Shown here: in pieces, positions 18,325 to 26,822 of the stretch | How the letters are laid out: each line of letters opens with the position of its first letter | Numbering within the stretch: position 1 is the stretch's first letter | Assembly: GCA_002415085.1 (NCBI GenBank) | Contig: DIBV01000013.1 | Coordinates: 186,874-250,873, forward strand | DNA length: 64,000 nucleotides | Reading direction: 5' to 3' | From: Arsukibacterium sp. UBA5043 | GTDB taxonomy: Bacteria; Pseudomonadota; Gammaproteobacteria; Enterobacterales; Alteromonadaceae | Notes under the pieces: generated by a model | What the model was told of the DNA's origin: nothing | What the model saw: only the letters and a program-made list of their open reading frames with translations | The model's database searches: none | Position numbers and translations under genes: made by a program

Positions 18325-19974
18325 ATGAATGGCGCAGAGTTGGTATTAAAAGTGTTGCAGCAGCAGGGGGTGGATACCATTTTTGGTTATCCCGGCGGCG
18401 CTATTATGCCTATTTACGATGCAATTTATGCCAGCCCGGTGAAACACTACCTGTGCCGGCACGAGCAGGGCGGTGCGTTTTCGGCCATAGGCTATGCCCG
18501 CAGCTCGGGTAAGGTTGGGGTATGCCTGGCGACCTCCGGCCCCGGTGCCACCAATTTAATTACCTCACTGGCCGATGCCATGCTGGATTCGGTGCCGCTG
18601 GTGGCGATTACCGGTCAGGTGTCGCAGGCAGTAATGGGTACCGATGCGTTTCAGGAAATCGATGTACTGGGCTTAAGTTTAAGCGTTACCAAACACAGCT
18701 TTATGGTGCGCAGCGCCGATGAGCTGGCTGCCACGTTAAACGAAGCCTTTGCTATTGCCCGCTCCGGCCGTCCCGGCCCGGTACTGGTTGATATCCCGAA
18801 AGATGTGCAGTTAGCCGCGGCTGCTGAACCGAGTGATGCTGCCTCGCCACAAAGCCGCGCGCTAAATACCTCTTTAGCGCAAAGTGGCCCGGCCCGCCAG
18901 CTAATTGCCAATGCCAGCAAGCCGATGGCTTATATCGGTGGTGGCGTGCATATGGCAGGGGCCATGCCGCAGCTGCAGGACTTTTTAACCCAGTGCCCGA
19001 TGCCATCTGTTACTACGTTAAAAGGCATGGGCTCGGTAGCCAAAGACAACCCTTATTACTTAGGCATGCTGGGCATGCATGGCACCCAGGCGGCGAATCT
19101 TGCCGTACAGCAGTGCGACTTATTAGTGTGTTTAGGCGCCCGTTTTGATGATCGGGTAACCGGCAACCTGCAAAAATTTGCGCCTAACGCTAAGGTGATT
19201 CATGTCGATATCGACCCGGCCGAAATTAACAAAGTACGTTTTGCTGAGGTGTCGTTTCTGGGTGATATGCGGCAAATTCTGCCGGCGATTGCCAGCAGCA
19301 CCGATTGCAGCGACTGGTTAGCCCATTGCAGCAGCTTAAAGTTGCAACACGGCTGGCGCTATGATCATCCGGGCGAGCGTATTTATGCGCCGCTGCTGTT
19401 AAAGCAGTTAAGCGAGCGGATGCCGGACAACAGCGTCGTCTGCTGCGACGTCGGGCAGCACCAGATGTGGGTAGCGCAGCATATGCGGTTCAGCCATCCG
19501 CGTAATCATTTATCCAGTGGTGGCCTGGGTACCATGGGTTTTGGTTTGCCGGCAGCGATAGGCGCTAAATTAGCCCGGCCCCAGGACACGGTAATTGCCG
19601 TGTCAGGCGATGGCTCTTTTATGATGAATGTGCAGGAACTGGGCACCATTAAACGCTTCAGGCTGCCGGTGAAAATCGTCATTATCGATAACCAGCGCCT
19701 GGGCATGGTAAAGCAGTGGCAGCAGCTGTTTTTTAACGAGCGCTACAGCGAAACCGATTTATCTGACAACCCCGATTTTGTCGCACTGGCTGCCGCTTTT
19801 GCCATACCGGGCCACTGTATTACCCGCAAAGATGAAGTAGAAAGCGCGCTGGAAGCCATGTTTACCTGGCCCGGCCCCTATTTACTGCATGTAAGAATTG
19901 ATGAAAAAGATAACGTCTGGCCATTAGTACCGCCGGGTGCCGCGAATGAAGATATGATCATGGAGAGCAACTGA
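18325..19974 (+). CDS. ilvG: Acetolactate synthase II, catalytic subunit IlvG
   Basis: ThDP-dependent condensation of pyruvate with pyruvate or 2-ketobutyrate, the first common step of Val, Leu and Ile synthesis. It has 549 residues, full length and without the frameshift of E. coli K-12. The catalytic Glu47 sits in RHEQGG and the ThDP-Mg motif is [15 protein letters not shown] near residue 430. [19 protein letters not shown] is conserved. AGAGG precedes the ATG. The stop overlaps the ilvM start by one base. It is controlled by the attenuator just upstream. Confidence 0.96.
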   Translation: MNGAELVLKVLQQQGVDTIFGYPGGAIMPIYDAIYASPVKHYLCRHEQGGAFSAIGYARSSGKVGVCLATSGPGATNLITSLADAMLDSVPLVAITGQVSQAVMGTDAFQEIDVLGLSLSVTKHSFMVRSADELAATLNEAFAIARSGRPGPVLVDIPKDVQLAAAAEPSDAASPQSRALNTSLAQSGPARQLIANASKPMAYIGGGVHMAGAMPQLQDFLTQCPMPSVTTLKGMGSVAKDNPYYLGMLGMHGTQAANLAVQQCDLLVCLGARFDDRVTGNLQKFAPNAKVIHVDIDPAEINKVRFAEVSFLGDMRQILPAIASSTDCSDWLAHCSSLKLQHGWRYDHPGERIYAPLLLKQLSERMPDNSVVCCDVGQHQMWVAQHMRFSHPRNHLSSGGLGTMGFGLPAAIGAKLARPQDTVIAVSGDGSFMMNVQELGTIKRFRLPVKIVIIDNQRLGMVKQWQQLFFNERYSETDLSDNPDFVALAAAFAIPGHCITRKDEVESALEAMFTWPGPYLLHVRIDEKDNVWPLVPPGAANEDMIMESN

Positions 19975-20228
19975 TGAACCATACCCTGAATATCACTGCC
20001 AATAATGAAGCTAGCGTAGTTGAACGTTTATTACAGGTAGCCCGCTATCGCGGCTATCAGCTGGCCGGCCTGGAACTGACCCCGCTGGCAGAAAAGGCCG
20101 GCTTGTCGATCACCTTAACGGTTAGCAGCGACAAGCCGATTCATTTACTGACCAGTCAGTTGCATAAACTGTATGACGTACGCGATTTACAGCTGGCCAG
20201 TGCCGATATTGCAGCGCTGCGCGCCTGA
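19974..20228 (+). CDS. ilvM: Acetolactate synthase II, small regulatory subunit IlvM
   Basis: An 84-residue ACT-domain subunit (LNITANNEASVVERLLQVARYRGYQLAGLEL...) that stabilises and activates IlvG. The ATG overlaps the ilvG stop (TGATG), so translation is coupled. Length and ACT pattern match enteric IlvM. Isozyme II is usually insensitive to valine; this is family knowledge, not visible in the sequence. Confidence 0.92.
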   Translation: MNHTLNITANNEASVVERLLQVARYRGYQLAGLELTPLAEKAGLSITLTVSSDKPIHLLTSQLHKLYDVRDLQLASADIAALRA

Positions 20229-20295
20229 ATTTTTAGCTGGAGCAGCGCTGGTTAGCTATGCTCAATACCCTATTTTTGAATAACGGAGTACCACA

Positions 20296-22146
20296 ATGCC
20301 AAAGTTACGATCTGCCACTGTTACCGAAGGCCGCAATATGGCAGGCGCCCGGGCGCTGTGGCGTGCCACCGGCGTTAAAGATACCGATTTTGGCAAGCCG
20401 ATTATTGCTGTGGTGAACTCGTTCTGTGAGTTTGTGCCAGGCCATGTTCACCTGCGTGATTTAGGCAAGCTGGTGGCAAAAAGTATCGAAGAAGCCGGTG
20501 GTATCGCTAAAGAATTCAACACGATAGCGGTAGACGATGGTATTGCCATGGGTCATGGTGGCATGTTGTACAGTCTGCCCTCGCGTGAGCTGATTGCCGA
20601 CTCGGTCGAGTATATGGTTAATGCCCACTGCGCTGATGCGATGGTCTGTATTTCTAACTGCGACAAAATTACCCCGGGCATGCTGATGGCCGCCATGCGC
20701 TTAAATGTACCGGCCATTTTTATTTCCGGCGGGCCGATGGAGGCTGGGAAAACCAAATTATCAGATCAGATCATCAAGCTGGATTTAGTGGATGCCATGG
20801 TTTCGGCGGCCGACCCTAAAGTGTCTGACAGCGACAGTGAACAGATTGAGCGTAGCGCCTGTCCGACTTGCGGTAGCTGCTCAGGAATGTTTACGGCTAA
20901 TTCAATGAACTGTCTGGTGGAAGCGTTAGGCTTAGGTCAGCCGGGTAATGGCTCATTACTGGCCACTCATGCTGATCGCAAAGAGCTGTTTGTCCAGGCC
21001 GGTTTCAGAATTATGGATCTGTGTAACCGCTGGTATAAAAACGATGATGCCAGCGCCTTACCGCGCAGTATCGGCAATAAAACCGCTTTCGAAAATGCCA
21101 TGATGCTGGATATCGCGATGGGCGGCTCCACCAATACGGTACTGCATTTGCTGGCCGCGGCGATTGAAGCAGAAGTTGATTTTACCATGGCCGATATCGA
21201 CCGTTTATCGCGCATTGTGCCGCACTTATGCAAGGTGGCGCCTTCAACCCAGAAATACCATATGGAAGATGTTCATCGTGCCGGTGGCGTTATCGGCATT
21301 TTAGCCGAGCTGAACCGTGCCGGCTTGTTAAACCCCAACACGCCGCATGTGGCCGGCAGTTCGCTGGGGGCAGTGCTGGAGCAGTGGGATTTAAAAGCCA
21401 GCCCGTCAAAACAGGTGCAGGATTTCTATGCAGCGGGCCCGGCGGGTATCCGCACGACTCAGGCGTTTTCGCAAAACTGCCGCTACCCGTCGGTGGATGA
21501 CGACCGGGTAGACGGTTGTATCCGCAGTAAAGAGCACGCTTATTCGCAAGACGGTGGCCTGGCAGTGCTGTTTGGTAACCTGGCGCCGCAGGGCTGTATT
21601 GTTAAAACCGCCGGGGTAGAGCCAGAGAACTTGGTATTTAGCGGCCGCGCTCGGGTGTTTGAAAGCCAGGATGATGCAGTAGAGGCCATTTTAAAAGGCA
21701 AGGTAGTAGCAGGCGATGCGGTGATTATTCGCTACGAAGGCCCGAAAGGTGGCCCGGGTATGCAGGAAATGCTGTACCCGACCAGTTATTTAAAATCGAT
21801 GGGCCTGGGTAAAGCGTGCGCTTTAATCACTGACGGCCGCTTTTCCGGCGGTACCTCGGGCTTGTCGATAGGCCATGTATCACCGGAAGCGGCCAGTGGC
21901 GGTGCTATCGCGCTGGTGCAGGAAGGCGACACCATTGAAATTGATATTCCACAGCGCAAAATTGGCATAGCGATTAGTGATGAAGAGCTGGCAAAGCGCC
22001 ATGCCCAGATGGATGCCAAAGGTAAACAAGGCTGGAAGCCACAGAACCGGCAGCGGGTGGTCAGTTCTGCATTAAAAGCCTATGCGCTGCTGGCCAGTAG
22101 TGCTGATAAAGGCGCGGTAAGAGATTTGTCGAAACTTGAAGAGTAA
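20296..22146 (+). CDS. ilvD: Dihydroxy-acid dehydratase IlvD
   Basis: Dehydrates 2,3-dihydroxy-isovalerate and -methylvalerate to the keto acids before transamination. It has 616 residues. Fe-S cysteines are seen in [17 protein letters not shown] and [18 protein letters not shown]. Other conserved blocks are [13 protein letters not shown] and [16 protein letters not shown]. It lies 67 bases after ilvM. The transaminase gene ilvE, which sits between ilvM and ilvD in E. coli, is missing here. Confidence 0.97.
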   Translation: MPKLRSATVTEGRNMAGARALWRATGVKDTDFGKPIIAVVNSFCEFVPGHVHLRDLGKLVAKSIEEAGGIAKEFNTIAVDDGIAMGHGGMLYSLPSRELIADSVEYMVNAHCADAMVCISNCDKITPGMLMAAMRLNVPAIFISGGPMEAGKTKLSDQIIKLDLVDAMVSAADPKVSDSDSEQIERSACPTCGSCSGMFTANSMNCLVEALGLGQPGNGSLLATHADRKELFVQAGFRIMDLCNRWYKNDDASALPRSIGNKTAFENAMMLDIAMGGSTNTVLHLLAAAIEAEVDFTMADIDRLSRIVPHLCKVAPSTQKYHMEDVHRAGGVIGILAELNRAGLLNPNTPHVAGSSLGAVLEQWDLKASPSKQVQDFYAAGPAGIRTTQAFSQNCRYPSVDDDRVDGCIRSKEHAYSQDGGLAVLFGNLAPQGCIVKTAGVEPENLVFSGRARVFESQDDAVEAILKGKVVAGDAVIIRYEGPKGGPGMQEMLYPTSYLKSMGLGKACALITDGRFSGGTSGLSIGHVSPEAASGGAIALVQEGDTIEIDIPQRKIGIAISDEELAKRHAQMDAKGKQGWKPQNRQRVVSSALKAYALLASSADKGAVRDLSKLEE

Positions 22147-22170
22147 CAGCAAGACTTTAGACGAAGGGAC

Positions 22171-22263
22171 AAGGTGTACTTTCGTAGCAGCGGCAGGGAT
22201 GCCGCGGAGGCTGAAAGGGCACAGGGATGTGATCCTTGAAGGCGGCGAAGAAAGTATTTCCTT
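22171..22263. repeat. Palindromic repeat element (copy 2), ilvD-ilvA gap
   Basis: A roughly 93-base non-coding element. Its ends are an imperfect inverted repeat (aaggtgtactttcgtagc at 22171-22188 against gcgaagaaagtatttcctt at 22245-22263). It contains two hairpins with the same loop: gcggc-AGGGAT-gccgc at 22190-22205 and cac-AGGGAT-gtg at 22220-22231. It begins 24 bases after ilvD, so it would be transcribed inside the ilv mRNA. The stems differ while the loop is constant, which argues for structure at the RNA or DNA level rather than coding. Confidence 0.65.
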
Positions 22264-22297
22264 GGCGCTGAGTTTAAATATGAGTTGAAGGCTACAA

Positions 22298-22386
22298 CAG
22301 GTAACAACACGCGGGGACGCCGTAAATATATCCCTATAAGCTCCTCTCCAGCATCCTTGCTGGAGACGCCCCGCTTAGTTGTAACC
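22298..22386. repeat. Palindromic repeat element (copy 3), ilvD-ilvA gap
   Basis: A second element in the same gap. Outer inverted repeats read caggtaacaac then gcgggg on the left (22298-22315) and ccccgc then gttgtaacctg on the right (to about 22388). On the minus strand it has tat-AGGGAT-ata (22327-22338) and a 7-bp hairpin tccagca/tgctgga (22347-22364). Its core is related to the element at 17.9 kb in the opposite orientation. Together with copy 2 it fills the 304-base space between ilvD and ilvA. Confidence 0.65.
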
Positions 22387-22450
22387 TGCCTTCGCTTGAA
22401 ACTTAAGTGTGTCGGTTGGCACAAGCAAAAAATATAGCAGTGGAGCAACA

Positions 22451-24019
22451 ATGAATAACCTGGCAATTGTCCAACCAGAGCAGACAGATAACGATGTGAT
22501 GCAGCAGTATCTGCGCGAAATTCTGCTGTCGCCGGTATACCAGGCCGCTGTTGAAACGCCACTGGACCCGATGCCGAAATTGAGCCAGCGCCTGGGCCAT
22601 AATGTGCTGCTTAAACGTGAAGATAAGCAGCCGGTGTATTCGTTTAAACTGCGCGGAGCTTTTCATAAACTGCACAAAGTAAAATTGCAAAGCCCCGATG
22701 CCAGCGTGGTATGTGCCTCAGCCGGTAACCACGCCCAGGGCGTGGCGTTATCAGCCAGCAAGCTGCAGCTAAAGGCTACTATTGTGATGCCAATTACTAC
22801 CCCGGAAATAAAAATCGCCGCAGTAAGGGCATTGGGCGGCAATGTGGTATTGCATGGCACGGCGTTCGATGAAGCCAACAGCTATGCCATTAAGCTGGCC
22901 AATACCGAAGGCGCTCTTTATATTCCGCCGTTTGACGATAGCGATGTTATCGCCGGCCAGGGCACGGTCGCCAAAGAGCTGTTAAGTCAGCACAACCAGC
23001 TCAATGCCGTGTTTATTCCGGTTGGCGGCGGCGGATTAATGGCCGGCATGGCGGTATATATTAAAGCTATTCAGCCCAATGTGCGGGTAATAGGGGTAGA
23101 GCCTGAAGATGCGGCCTGTTTAAAAGCGGCGATGGCGGCCGGCGAGCCAGTTACCCTGGCGCGGGTAGGCTTATTTGCCGATGGCGTGGCGGTAAAGCGG
23201 ATTGGTACTGAAAATTTTAATCTGGCCAAGCGCTTTTGTGATGAGGTAGTGACGGTTAGCAGCGATGAAATTTGCGCCGCAATTAAAGATATTTTTGACG
23301 ATTTACGCGCTGTAGCCGAACCTGCTGGTGCGCTGGCGTTGGCAGGGCTGAAGAAATACAGCCAGCAGTTAACTAACAGCACTTTAGCTAAACCGCAGCA
23401 GTTTGCGGCGGTGTTAAGTGGTGCCAATTTAAATTTTGATACGCTGCGTTATGTGTCAGAGCGCTGTGAGCTGGGCGAGAAAAAAGAAGCGGTATTCGCT
23501 GTGACTATTCCGGAAGAAAAAGGCAGTTTCCGCCGTTTTTGCCAGACCCTGGGTGGGCGGGCCATCACTGAATTTAACTACCGTTATGCCAGCGATAATA
23601 AAGCCCATATTTTTGTTGGCATTAAGCTACGCCACGGCCAGCAGGAATTAGATACCGTGACCAAGTTGCTGAGCGACGCCGGTTATGATTATCAGGATTT
23701 GTCTGACGACGAACTGGCCAAGCTGCATGTGCGGCATATGGTCGGCGGCATGCCACCACGGCAGTTATCCGAGCAGGTGTATCAGTTTAATTTTCCGGAA
23801 TACCCGGGCGCTTTAATGAATTTTTTAAACACTCTTGGCGAGCACTGGAACATTACCCTATTTCACTACCGCAACCACGGTGCCGCCACCGGCGATGTAC
23901 TGGCCGGTTTTGAAGTGGCGCAACACAGCGATATTGCCGGCCATTTAGATAAGCTGGGCTATCAGTACCAGCAAGTCAGCAATAACCGCAGTTATCAGAC
24001 GTTTTTAACCACGGGTTGA
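22451..24019 (+). CDS. ilvA: Threonine ammonia-lyase, biosynthetic IlvA
   Basis: PLP enzyme that converts threonine to 2-ketobutyrate for isoleucine synthesis. It has 522 residues. The PLP lysine is residue 66 in SFKLRGAFHKL; the phosphate-binding loop is VGGGGLMAGMA. Two C-terminal ACT-like regulatory domains (EKKEAVFAVTIPEEKGSFRR and VYQFNFPEYPGALMNFL) indicate feedback control by isoleucine. The ATG at 22451 has GGAG 5 bases upstream and replaces a longer GTG frame. It is the last gene of the ilv operon. Its 3' end overlaps the convergent nucleotidyltransferase gene by 25 bases. Confidence 0.96.
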   Translation: MNNLAIVQPEQTDNDVMQQYLREILLSPVYQAAVETPLDPMPKLSQRLGHNVLLKREDKQPVYSFKLRGAFHKLHKVKLQSPDASVVCASAGNHAQGVALSASKLQLKATIVMPITTPEIKIAAVRALGGNVVLHGTAFDEANSYAIKLANTEGALYIPPFDDSDVIAGQGTVAKELLSQHNQLNAVFIPVGGGGLMAGMAVYIKAIQPNVRVIGVEPEDAACLKAAMAAGEPVTLARVGLFADGVAVKRIGTENFNLAKRFCDEVVTVSSDEICAAIKDIFDDLRAVAEPAGALALAGLKKYSQQLTNSTLAKPQQFAAVLSGANLNFDTLRYVSERCELGEKKEAVFAVTIPEEKGSFRRFCQTLGGRAITEFNYRYASDNKAHIFVGIKLRHGQQELDTVTKLLSDAGYDYQDLSDDELAKLHVRHMVGGMPPRQLSEQVYQFNFPEYPGALMNFLNTLGEHWNITLFHYRNHGAATGDVLAGFEVAQHSDIAGHLDKLGYQYQQVSNNRSYQTFLTTG

Positions 24020-24333
24020 TAAATGACTTTACCAACCCGTGCTATATGCGACAGTAAATCTTTGTTTTCGATGTCTTGGATCCGGCTGATATCGAAGTTG
24101 TAAGGTAGTAACAAATCATCCAGTGCTGTCAGTAGCTGCAACAGATTTTGGTGGCTAAATTGCTGGCCAATAATAACCATATCAATATCGGAACCAGGAC
24201 GAAAAGAACCAAGAGCCCGTGAGCCATACAGTATGGCTTGTTCAATTGCTGAAAACGATGCAAGACACTGCTTAATTTGCTGCAATGCCTGCTGGCTGAG
24301 CCCATAAACGTCAGCCGGCACTGTGCTGGTCAT
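23995..24333 (-). CDS. MNT-type nucleotidyltransferase (HI0073-like)
   Basis: A 112-residue minimal nucleotidyltransferase. The motif GSRALGSFRPGSDID (residues 37-51) supplies Gly-Ser and the two metal Asp residues 49 and 51; Asp81 in NFDIS is the likely third. Such proteins pair with HEPN proteins, and in characterised MntA/HepT systems they AMPylate the HEPN RNase as antitoxin. The partner gene lies immediately upstream and overlaps it by 23 bases. The 3' end overlaps ilvA on the other strand. Whether this HI0073 subfamily acts as a toxin-antitoxin pair is not settled. Confidence 0.85.
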   Translation of the reverse strand: MTSTVPADVYGLSQQALQQIKQCLASFSAIEQAILYGSRALGSFRPGSDIDMVIIGQQFSHQNLLQLLTALDDLLLPYNFDISRIQDIENKDLLSHIARVGKVIYQPVVKNV

Positions 24334-24727
24334 TTAATACCTGATGTAGTTCGATAAAGGCAGGATAGTATCGCTTCAATACATCATCGGCGACGGCATT
24401 TGCCGTATCCTGATTATAAGTATGAGAGGTTAACGCCCGGCTTTTAATCATATTCATCCACAACTCACCATCGCTGATTAAACCACGGTTAAACGCCAGC
24501 CTGATGGCATCGCGCGAACCCTGAATATCGGTTTCACCCTGAAACTGATAAAAATCTTTGATGCAGTTCCACGCCAATTCGTAGTTGTACTCAAAAGCCT
24601 GAATTAAACCCTGTTGCTCCAGTTTAGTAAGCGGCCGCTGCTTTGTAAGCGCAACTGCCTCACTCAGTTCAGCCAGCGCTTTAGTGAAGTTTGCCAGCCG
24701 TTGTTGCCAGCGAATATCGGTATTCAT
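24311..24727 (-). CDS. HEPN protein, nucleotidyltransferase substrate-binding (HI0074 family)
   Basis: A 138-residue all-helical protein of the HI0074 family, partner of the downstream MNT gene. FEYNYELAWNCIKDFYQFQG and SRDAIRLAFNRGLI are characteristic. The HEPN RNase signature R-x4-H is present as Arg97 and His102 in SRALTSHTYN, so it may be an active RNase held in check by the nucleotidyltransferase. I use ATG 24727; a longer frame from 24808 adds basic residues with no family match. Confidence 0.85.
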   Translation of the reverse strand: MNTDIRWQQRLANFTKALAELSEAVALTKQRPLTKLEQQGLIQAFEYNYELAWNCIKDFYQFQGETDIQGSRDAIRLAFNRGLISDGELWMNMIKSRALTSHTYNQDTANAVADDVLKRYYPAFIELHQVLNDQHSAG

Positions 24728-24846
24728 GCAGTATCCTGATGATGGTGCTGGGCTTATTGTAGAGTGGAAGCTCCGCAACAACAACCGCTGGTGTTTCTTG
24801 CGGCGCACAGTTAAACTTTGCGCGTTTTTTAAACAGGAGAAGATAA

Positions 24847-25092
24847 ATGAGTAAACCAGCGGCAGCCGAGCATGGCCGCGGCGAAATCCGCGATAATGCG
24901 ATTAAGGCCTTAGTTACCAGTAAGTTGTTTCAAACCAGAGTGGTTAAGGCGAAAAAAGGCAAAGGGTCATACAACCGCAAAGGGCGTAATTCAAAAGATT
25001 GCGCTCTCAGTGTTTTGGAGAACTGCACACCGAATTTCTGCTCAACTCTGCTCGCGGTCAATCTTGGCGATAATGCTATCCAGCACCATTAA
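24847..25092 (+). CDS. arfA: Alternative ribosome-rescue factor ArfA
   Basis: ArfA recruits RF2 to ribosomes stalled on non-stop mRNA as a backup to tmRNA. The N-terminal 50 residues match the family: HGRGEIRDNAIKALVTSKLF, then basic KAKKGKGSYNRKGRNSK. The remaining 31 residues do not resemble ArfA, as expected if the functional product ends earlier. A hairpin lies within codons 45-54. In E. coli a structure at this point causes message truncation, so ArfA is made from a non-stop mRNA and is destroyed when tmRNA is active. AGGAGA precedes the ATG. The 3' end overlaps the convergent 57-residue gene. Confidence 0.85.
   Translation: MSKPAAAEHGRGEIRDNAIKALVTSKLFQTRVVKAKKGKGSYNRKGRNSKDCALSVLENCTPNFCSTLLAVNLGDNAIQHH
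24981..25007 (+). promoter_or_regulatory. Hairpin inside arfA coding region (non-stop mRNA signal)
   Basis: Agggcgtaat (24981-24990) pairs with attgcgctct (24998-25007) through ten pairs including two G-U, with the 7-base loop tcaaaag. GTTTT follows shortly at about 25012. The position, just after the GKGSYNRKG motif, corresponds to where E. coli arfA mRNA is cut by RNase III or terminated. It therefore probably generates the stop-less message that couples ArfA to tmRNA failure. Confidence 0.6.
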
Positions 25093-25215
25093 ATCATTCG
25101 CCTTTTCCATATATTCGTCACTGTCTTCATCCAGTTTTAGCAGTTCAGCGCGGCCAGCAGCTATTTGTCTGACCAGGCATAAACGGATATGACGTAATTC
25201 TACATTTGAGAACAT
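25042..25215 (-). CDS. 57-residue protein, candidate antitoxin of the Tse2-like toxin
   Basis: A small acidic two-helix protein (starts MFSNVELRHIRLCLVRQIAA; contains LKLDEDSDEYMEKANDLMVL). It begins 2 bases after the Tse2-like gene and ends inside the arfA 3' region on the opposite strand. Its size, charge and helix-loop-helix layout recall Tsi2, the 77-residue immunity protein of P. aeruginosa Tse2. Sequence similarity is too weak to prove by eye. A toxin-first order is unusual but known. An alternative is an unrelated small protein. Confidence 0.55.
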   Translation of the reverse strand: MFSNVELRHIRLCLVRQIAAGRAELLKLDEDSDEYMEKANDLMVLDSIIAKIDREQS

Positions 25216-25217
25216 AG

Positions 25218-25643
25218 CTAACTTACCTCGGATTTAGGGGGGCTTAAAAAGCTTGGAATTGCGGCAGATTCCAGTTGTTTCAGCTTTTCAATATACAGAT
25301 AGTACGGCATATCTTGCAAAGGTCGAATAGTGAAGTGAAACTTACCTTCTTTGCCGCCTTTGTCTAAGGATATATGCAGGCCGCTCGGTAGTTTTGTACT
25401 TGCAGGAATTTTCCACCACAGGTTACCGAATTTTGGGTTGCGATAGTTAAACAAGGATAAACCACCTGATTTGCTATCGACAAAACTTACACCATCTTTG
25501 TTATAAACTTTAACATCCCAGGTATCTTCTTTCTCATCCCTGGGGGGCGTAGGGCGAATGTAATCAAGTTTGGCCGTGGTCTTCCTGCCTAATCGAAAAA
25601 GGTCTTCTGGTACCACCATAAAAAATTGAATGGGTGTATGCAT
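25218..25643 (-). CDS. Tse2-like ADP-ribosyltransferase-fold toxin (candidate)
   Basis: A 141-residue protein without signal peptide. Its pattern parallels the Tse2 toxin: an N-terminal DLFRLGR, a central DVKVYNKDGVSFV, then GGLSLFN, WWKIPASTKLPSGLHIS, and HFTIRPLQDMPYYLYIEKL near the end. In Tse2 the corresponding elements are a GG-S-F turn, an IP-x-T segment and an H-[FY]-TI-x-P strand. Tse2 is a cytoplasmic toxin delivered by the type VI system and neutralised by Tsi2. No T6SS gene is nearby, so here it may work as a resident toxin-antitoxin pair. AAGGA lies 6 bases before the ATG. The family call is from remembered motifs. Confidence 0.6.
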   Translation of the reverse strand: MHTPIQFFMVVPEDLFRLGRKTTAKLDYIRPTPPRDEKEDTWDVKVYNKDGVSFVDSKSGGLSLFNYRNPKFGNLWWKIPASTKLPSGLHISLDKGGKEGKFHFTIRPLQDMPYYLYIEKLKQLESAAIPSFLSPPKSEVS

Positions 25644-25817
25644 TTTCTATCCTTAGAGTGGGATTCTGAAGCCAGTAACTATACTCCATTAGTTATAAAT
25701 GTAAAATATATTGGGTAAATTGTTTATTTAGTGTTTATTTTGGTGGGTTGGATTGAGCTTTTAATTATTTTTTAGCGGTATCCAGCCAAAAATTTCAGAT
25801 TTAACGGAGATATACCT
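25644..25817. other. AT-rich intergenic region upstream of the Tse2-like gene
   Basis: This strongly AT-rich stretch contains the promoter region of the minus-strand Tse2-like gene. Short TTTAT-type repeats occur at about 25720-25740 but no clear palindromic operator or complete gene is visible. The remnant antitoxin follows on the plus strand. Confidence 0.4.
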
Positions 25818-26005
25818 ATGCCAATCCGCGTAAAAAAGATGACGTGCACAAACTGATAGACTAACTCCCTGCTGGTGCTACCTGGGACGACCTGATGGAG
25901 CAGATATATGTGCGTCAGGCGATAGAGAATGGCCTGCGCGACAGCGAGCAAGGTAAGTTGCAGGCTGTGCAGGAAATCCGCGATAAATATATTCTAATCT
26001 ATTGA
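25818..26005 (+). pseudogene. Decayed small antitoxin-like gene
   Basis: Reading in one frame through an in-frame TAA at 25862-25864 gives KKDDVHKLID, stop, then LPAGATWDDLMEQIYVRQ and IENGLRDSEQGKLQAVQEIR, ending at TGA 26003-26005. This matches small addiction-module-type proteins of the form VHKLIDxLPxGATWDDLMxxIYVRQxIExGLxDS. The ATG at 25818, which has a good ACGGAG upstream, is in another frame, so there is both a frameshift and a stop. No matching RelE/ParE toxin remains nearby. Sequencing error would have to cause two faults and is less likely. Confidence 0.7.
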
Positions 26006-26036
26006 AAGTTCTTTTTTATAAAAATTTAAGTGGGAT

Positions 26037-26774
26037 TTAACTATTAGAGGTACACTCAATAACAAAGTATTTTCCAAGGCTCGTCAGGCAAATTGAATCG
26101 TACCCTTTATCCGTAATTATTGATGCTCCATCTATGGTGATATCGGAGCCAGAGAGACGAAGAAATGTAACACACCTAACTCGCAGTAAATTATCGATAA
26201 CCGCTTCATACTTCCTTCTATTTAATCCATGATATTTCATGATGTCATCTCCGCTGAAGCCTAACCTACTAGGTGAATCTGATTCAGAGAGTTTACCTGC
26301 GGTAACTGAGCGTACGTAATTCCGATAGATGTTGTTTAAAACTGCAACATCTATTGGATCTAATTGCTTAAGTATCTCTATATATGAAGTCTTGGCACTT
26401 TCCCGATCTGGAGTCATCGCATTTGCGAGTAGGTTGACCCAAAGATCTTGAATTGCATCTTCAGATTCCATTGTCGCCTGTTCAATCAAAGGGATAGCAA
26501 ATTTTGGCGGTACGGGACGAGTAAGTCCAGACAGATTTCTTAGCTTTATAATCTCATCTACTTTATCTATTAAACGTAGTTGCCGCTCCCATCTCCAGAA
26601 CCTTATTTTGTCGGACAGCACACCCATCAGATTTTCAGGCGCATCACCTAAAACTCTCGCTAAAAAGCCACCGGCTTTTTCCGCTGCCTGAACGGCAACT
26701 TGAGTAGCGACAGCAGTTTCTTTCACTGCATCACTGACAGCCAGAATTGTCTCTTTAGATGGATCTTCAATCAT
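26037..26774 (-). CDS. Abi-alpha (DUF4393) family protein
   Basis: A 245-residue protein matching the Abi-alpha/DUF4393 family, named after abortive phage infection genes. Typical blocks are VLSDKIRFWRWERQLRLIDK (residues 52-71), PVPPKFAIPLIEQATMESED (87-106) and IQDLWVNLLANAM (108-120), followed by a winged-helix-like C-terminal part. ATG 26774 has GAGGT 6 bases upstream and is preferred to a TTG at 26786. The HEPN gene lies 48 bases upstream on the same strand, suggesting one transcript. The antiviral role is inferred from the family name; the mechanism is unknown. Confidence 0.85.
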   Translation of the reverse strand: MIEDPSKETILAVSDAVKETAVATQVAVQAAEKAGGFLARVLGDAPENLMGVLSDKIRFWRWERQLRLIDKVDEIIKLRNLSGLTRPVPPKFAIPLIEQATMESEDAIQDLWVNLLANAMTPDRESAKTSYIEILKQLDPIDVAVLNNIYRNYVRSVTAGKLSESDSPSRLGFSGDDIMKYHGLNRRKYEAVIDNLLRVRCVTFLRLSGSDITIDGASIITDKGYDSICLTSLGKYFVIECTSNS

Positions 26775-26822
26775 TGGTAACCTCAATACATAAAGTATTT
26801 TTTGTGATTTTAGTCCACTTAG

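Noticed and set aside
18325-19974. Possible ilvG frameshift as in E. coli K-12
   Set aside because: The frame is intact from start to the ilvM overlap with all ThDP motifs.
22080-22562. 160-residue minus-strand frame between ilvD and ilvA
   Set aside because: It spans the two repeat elements and the starts/ends of real genes; explained by the repeats.
25010-25192. 60-residue plus-strand frame downstream of arfA
   Set aside because: Ser-rich antisense shadow of the 57-residue gene, which has better spacing and composition.
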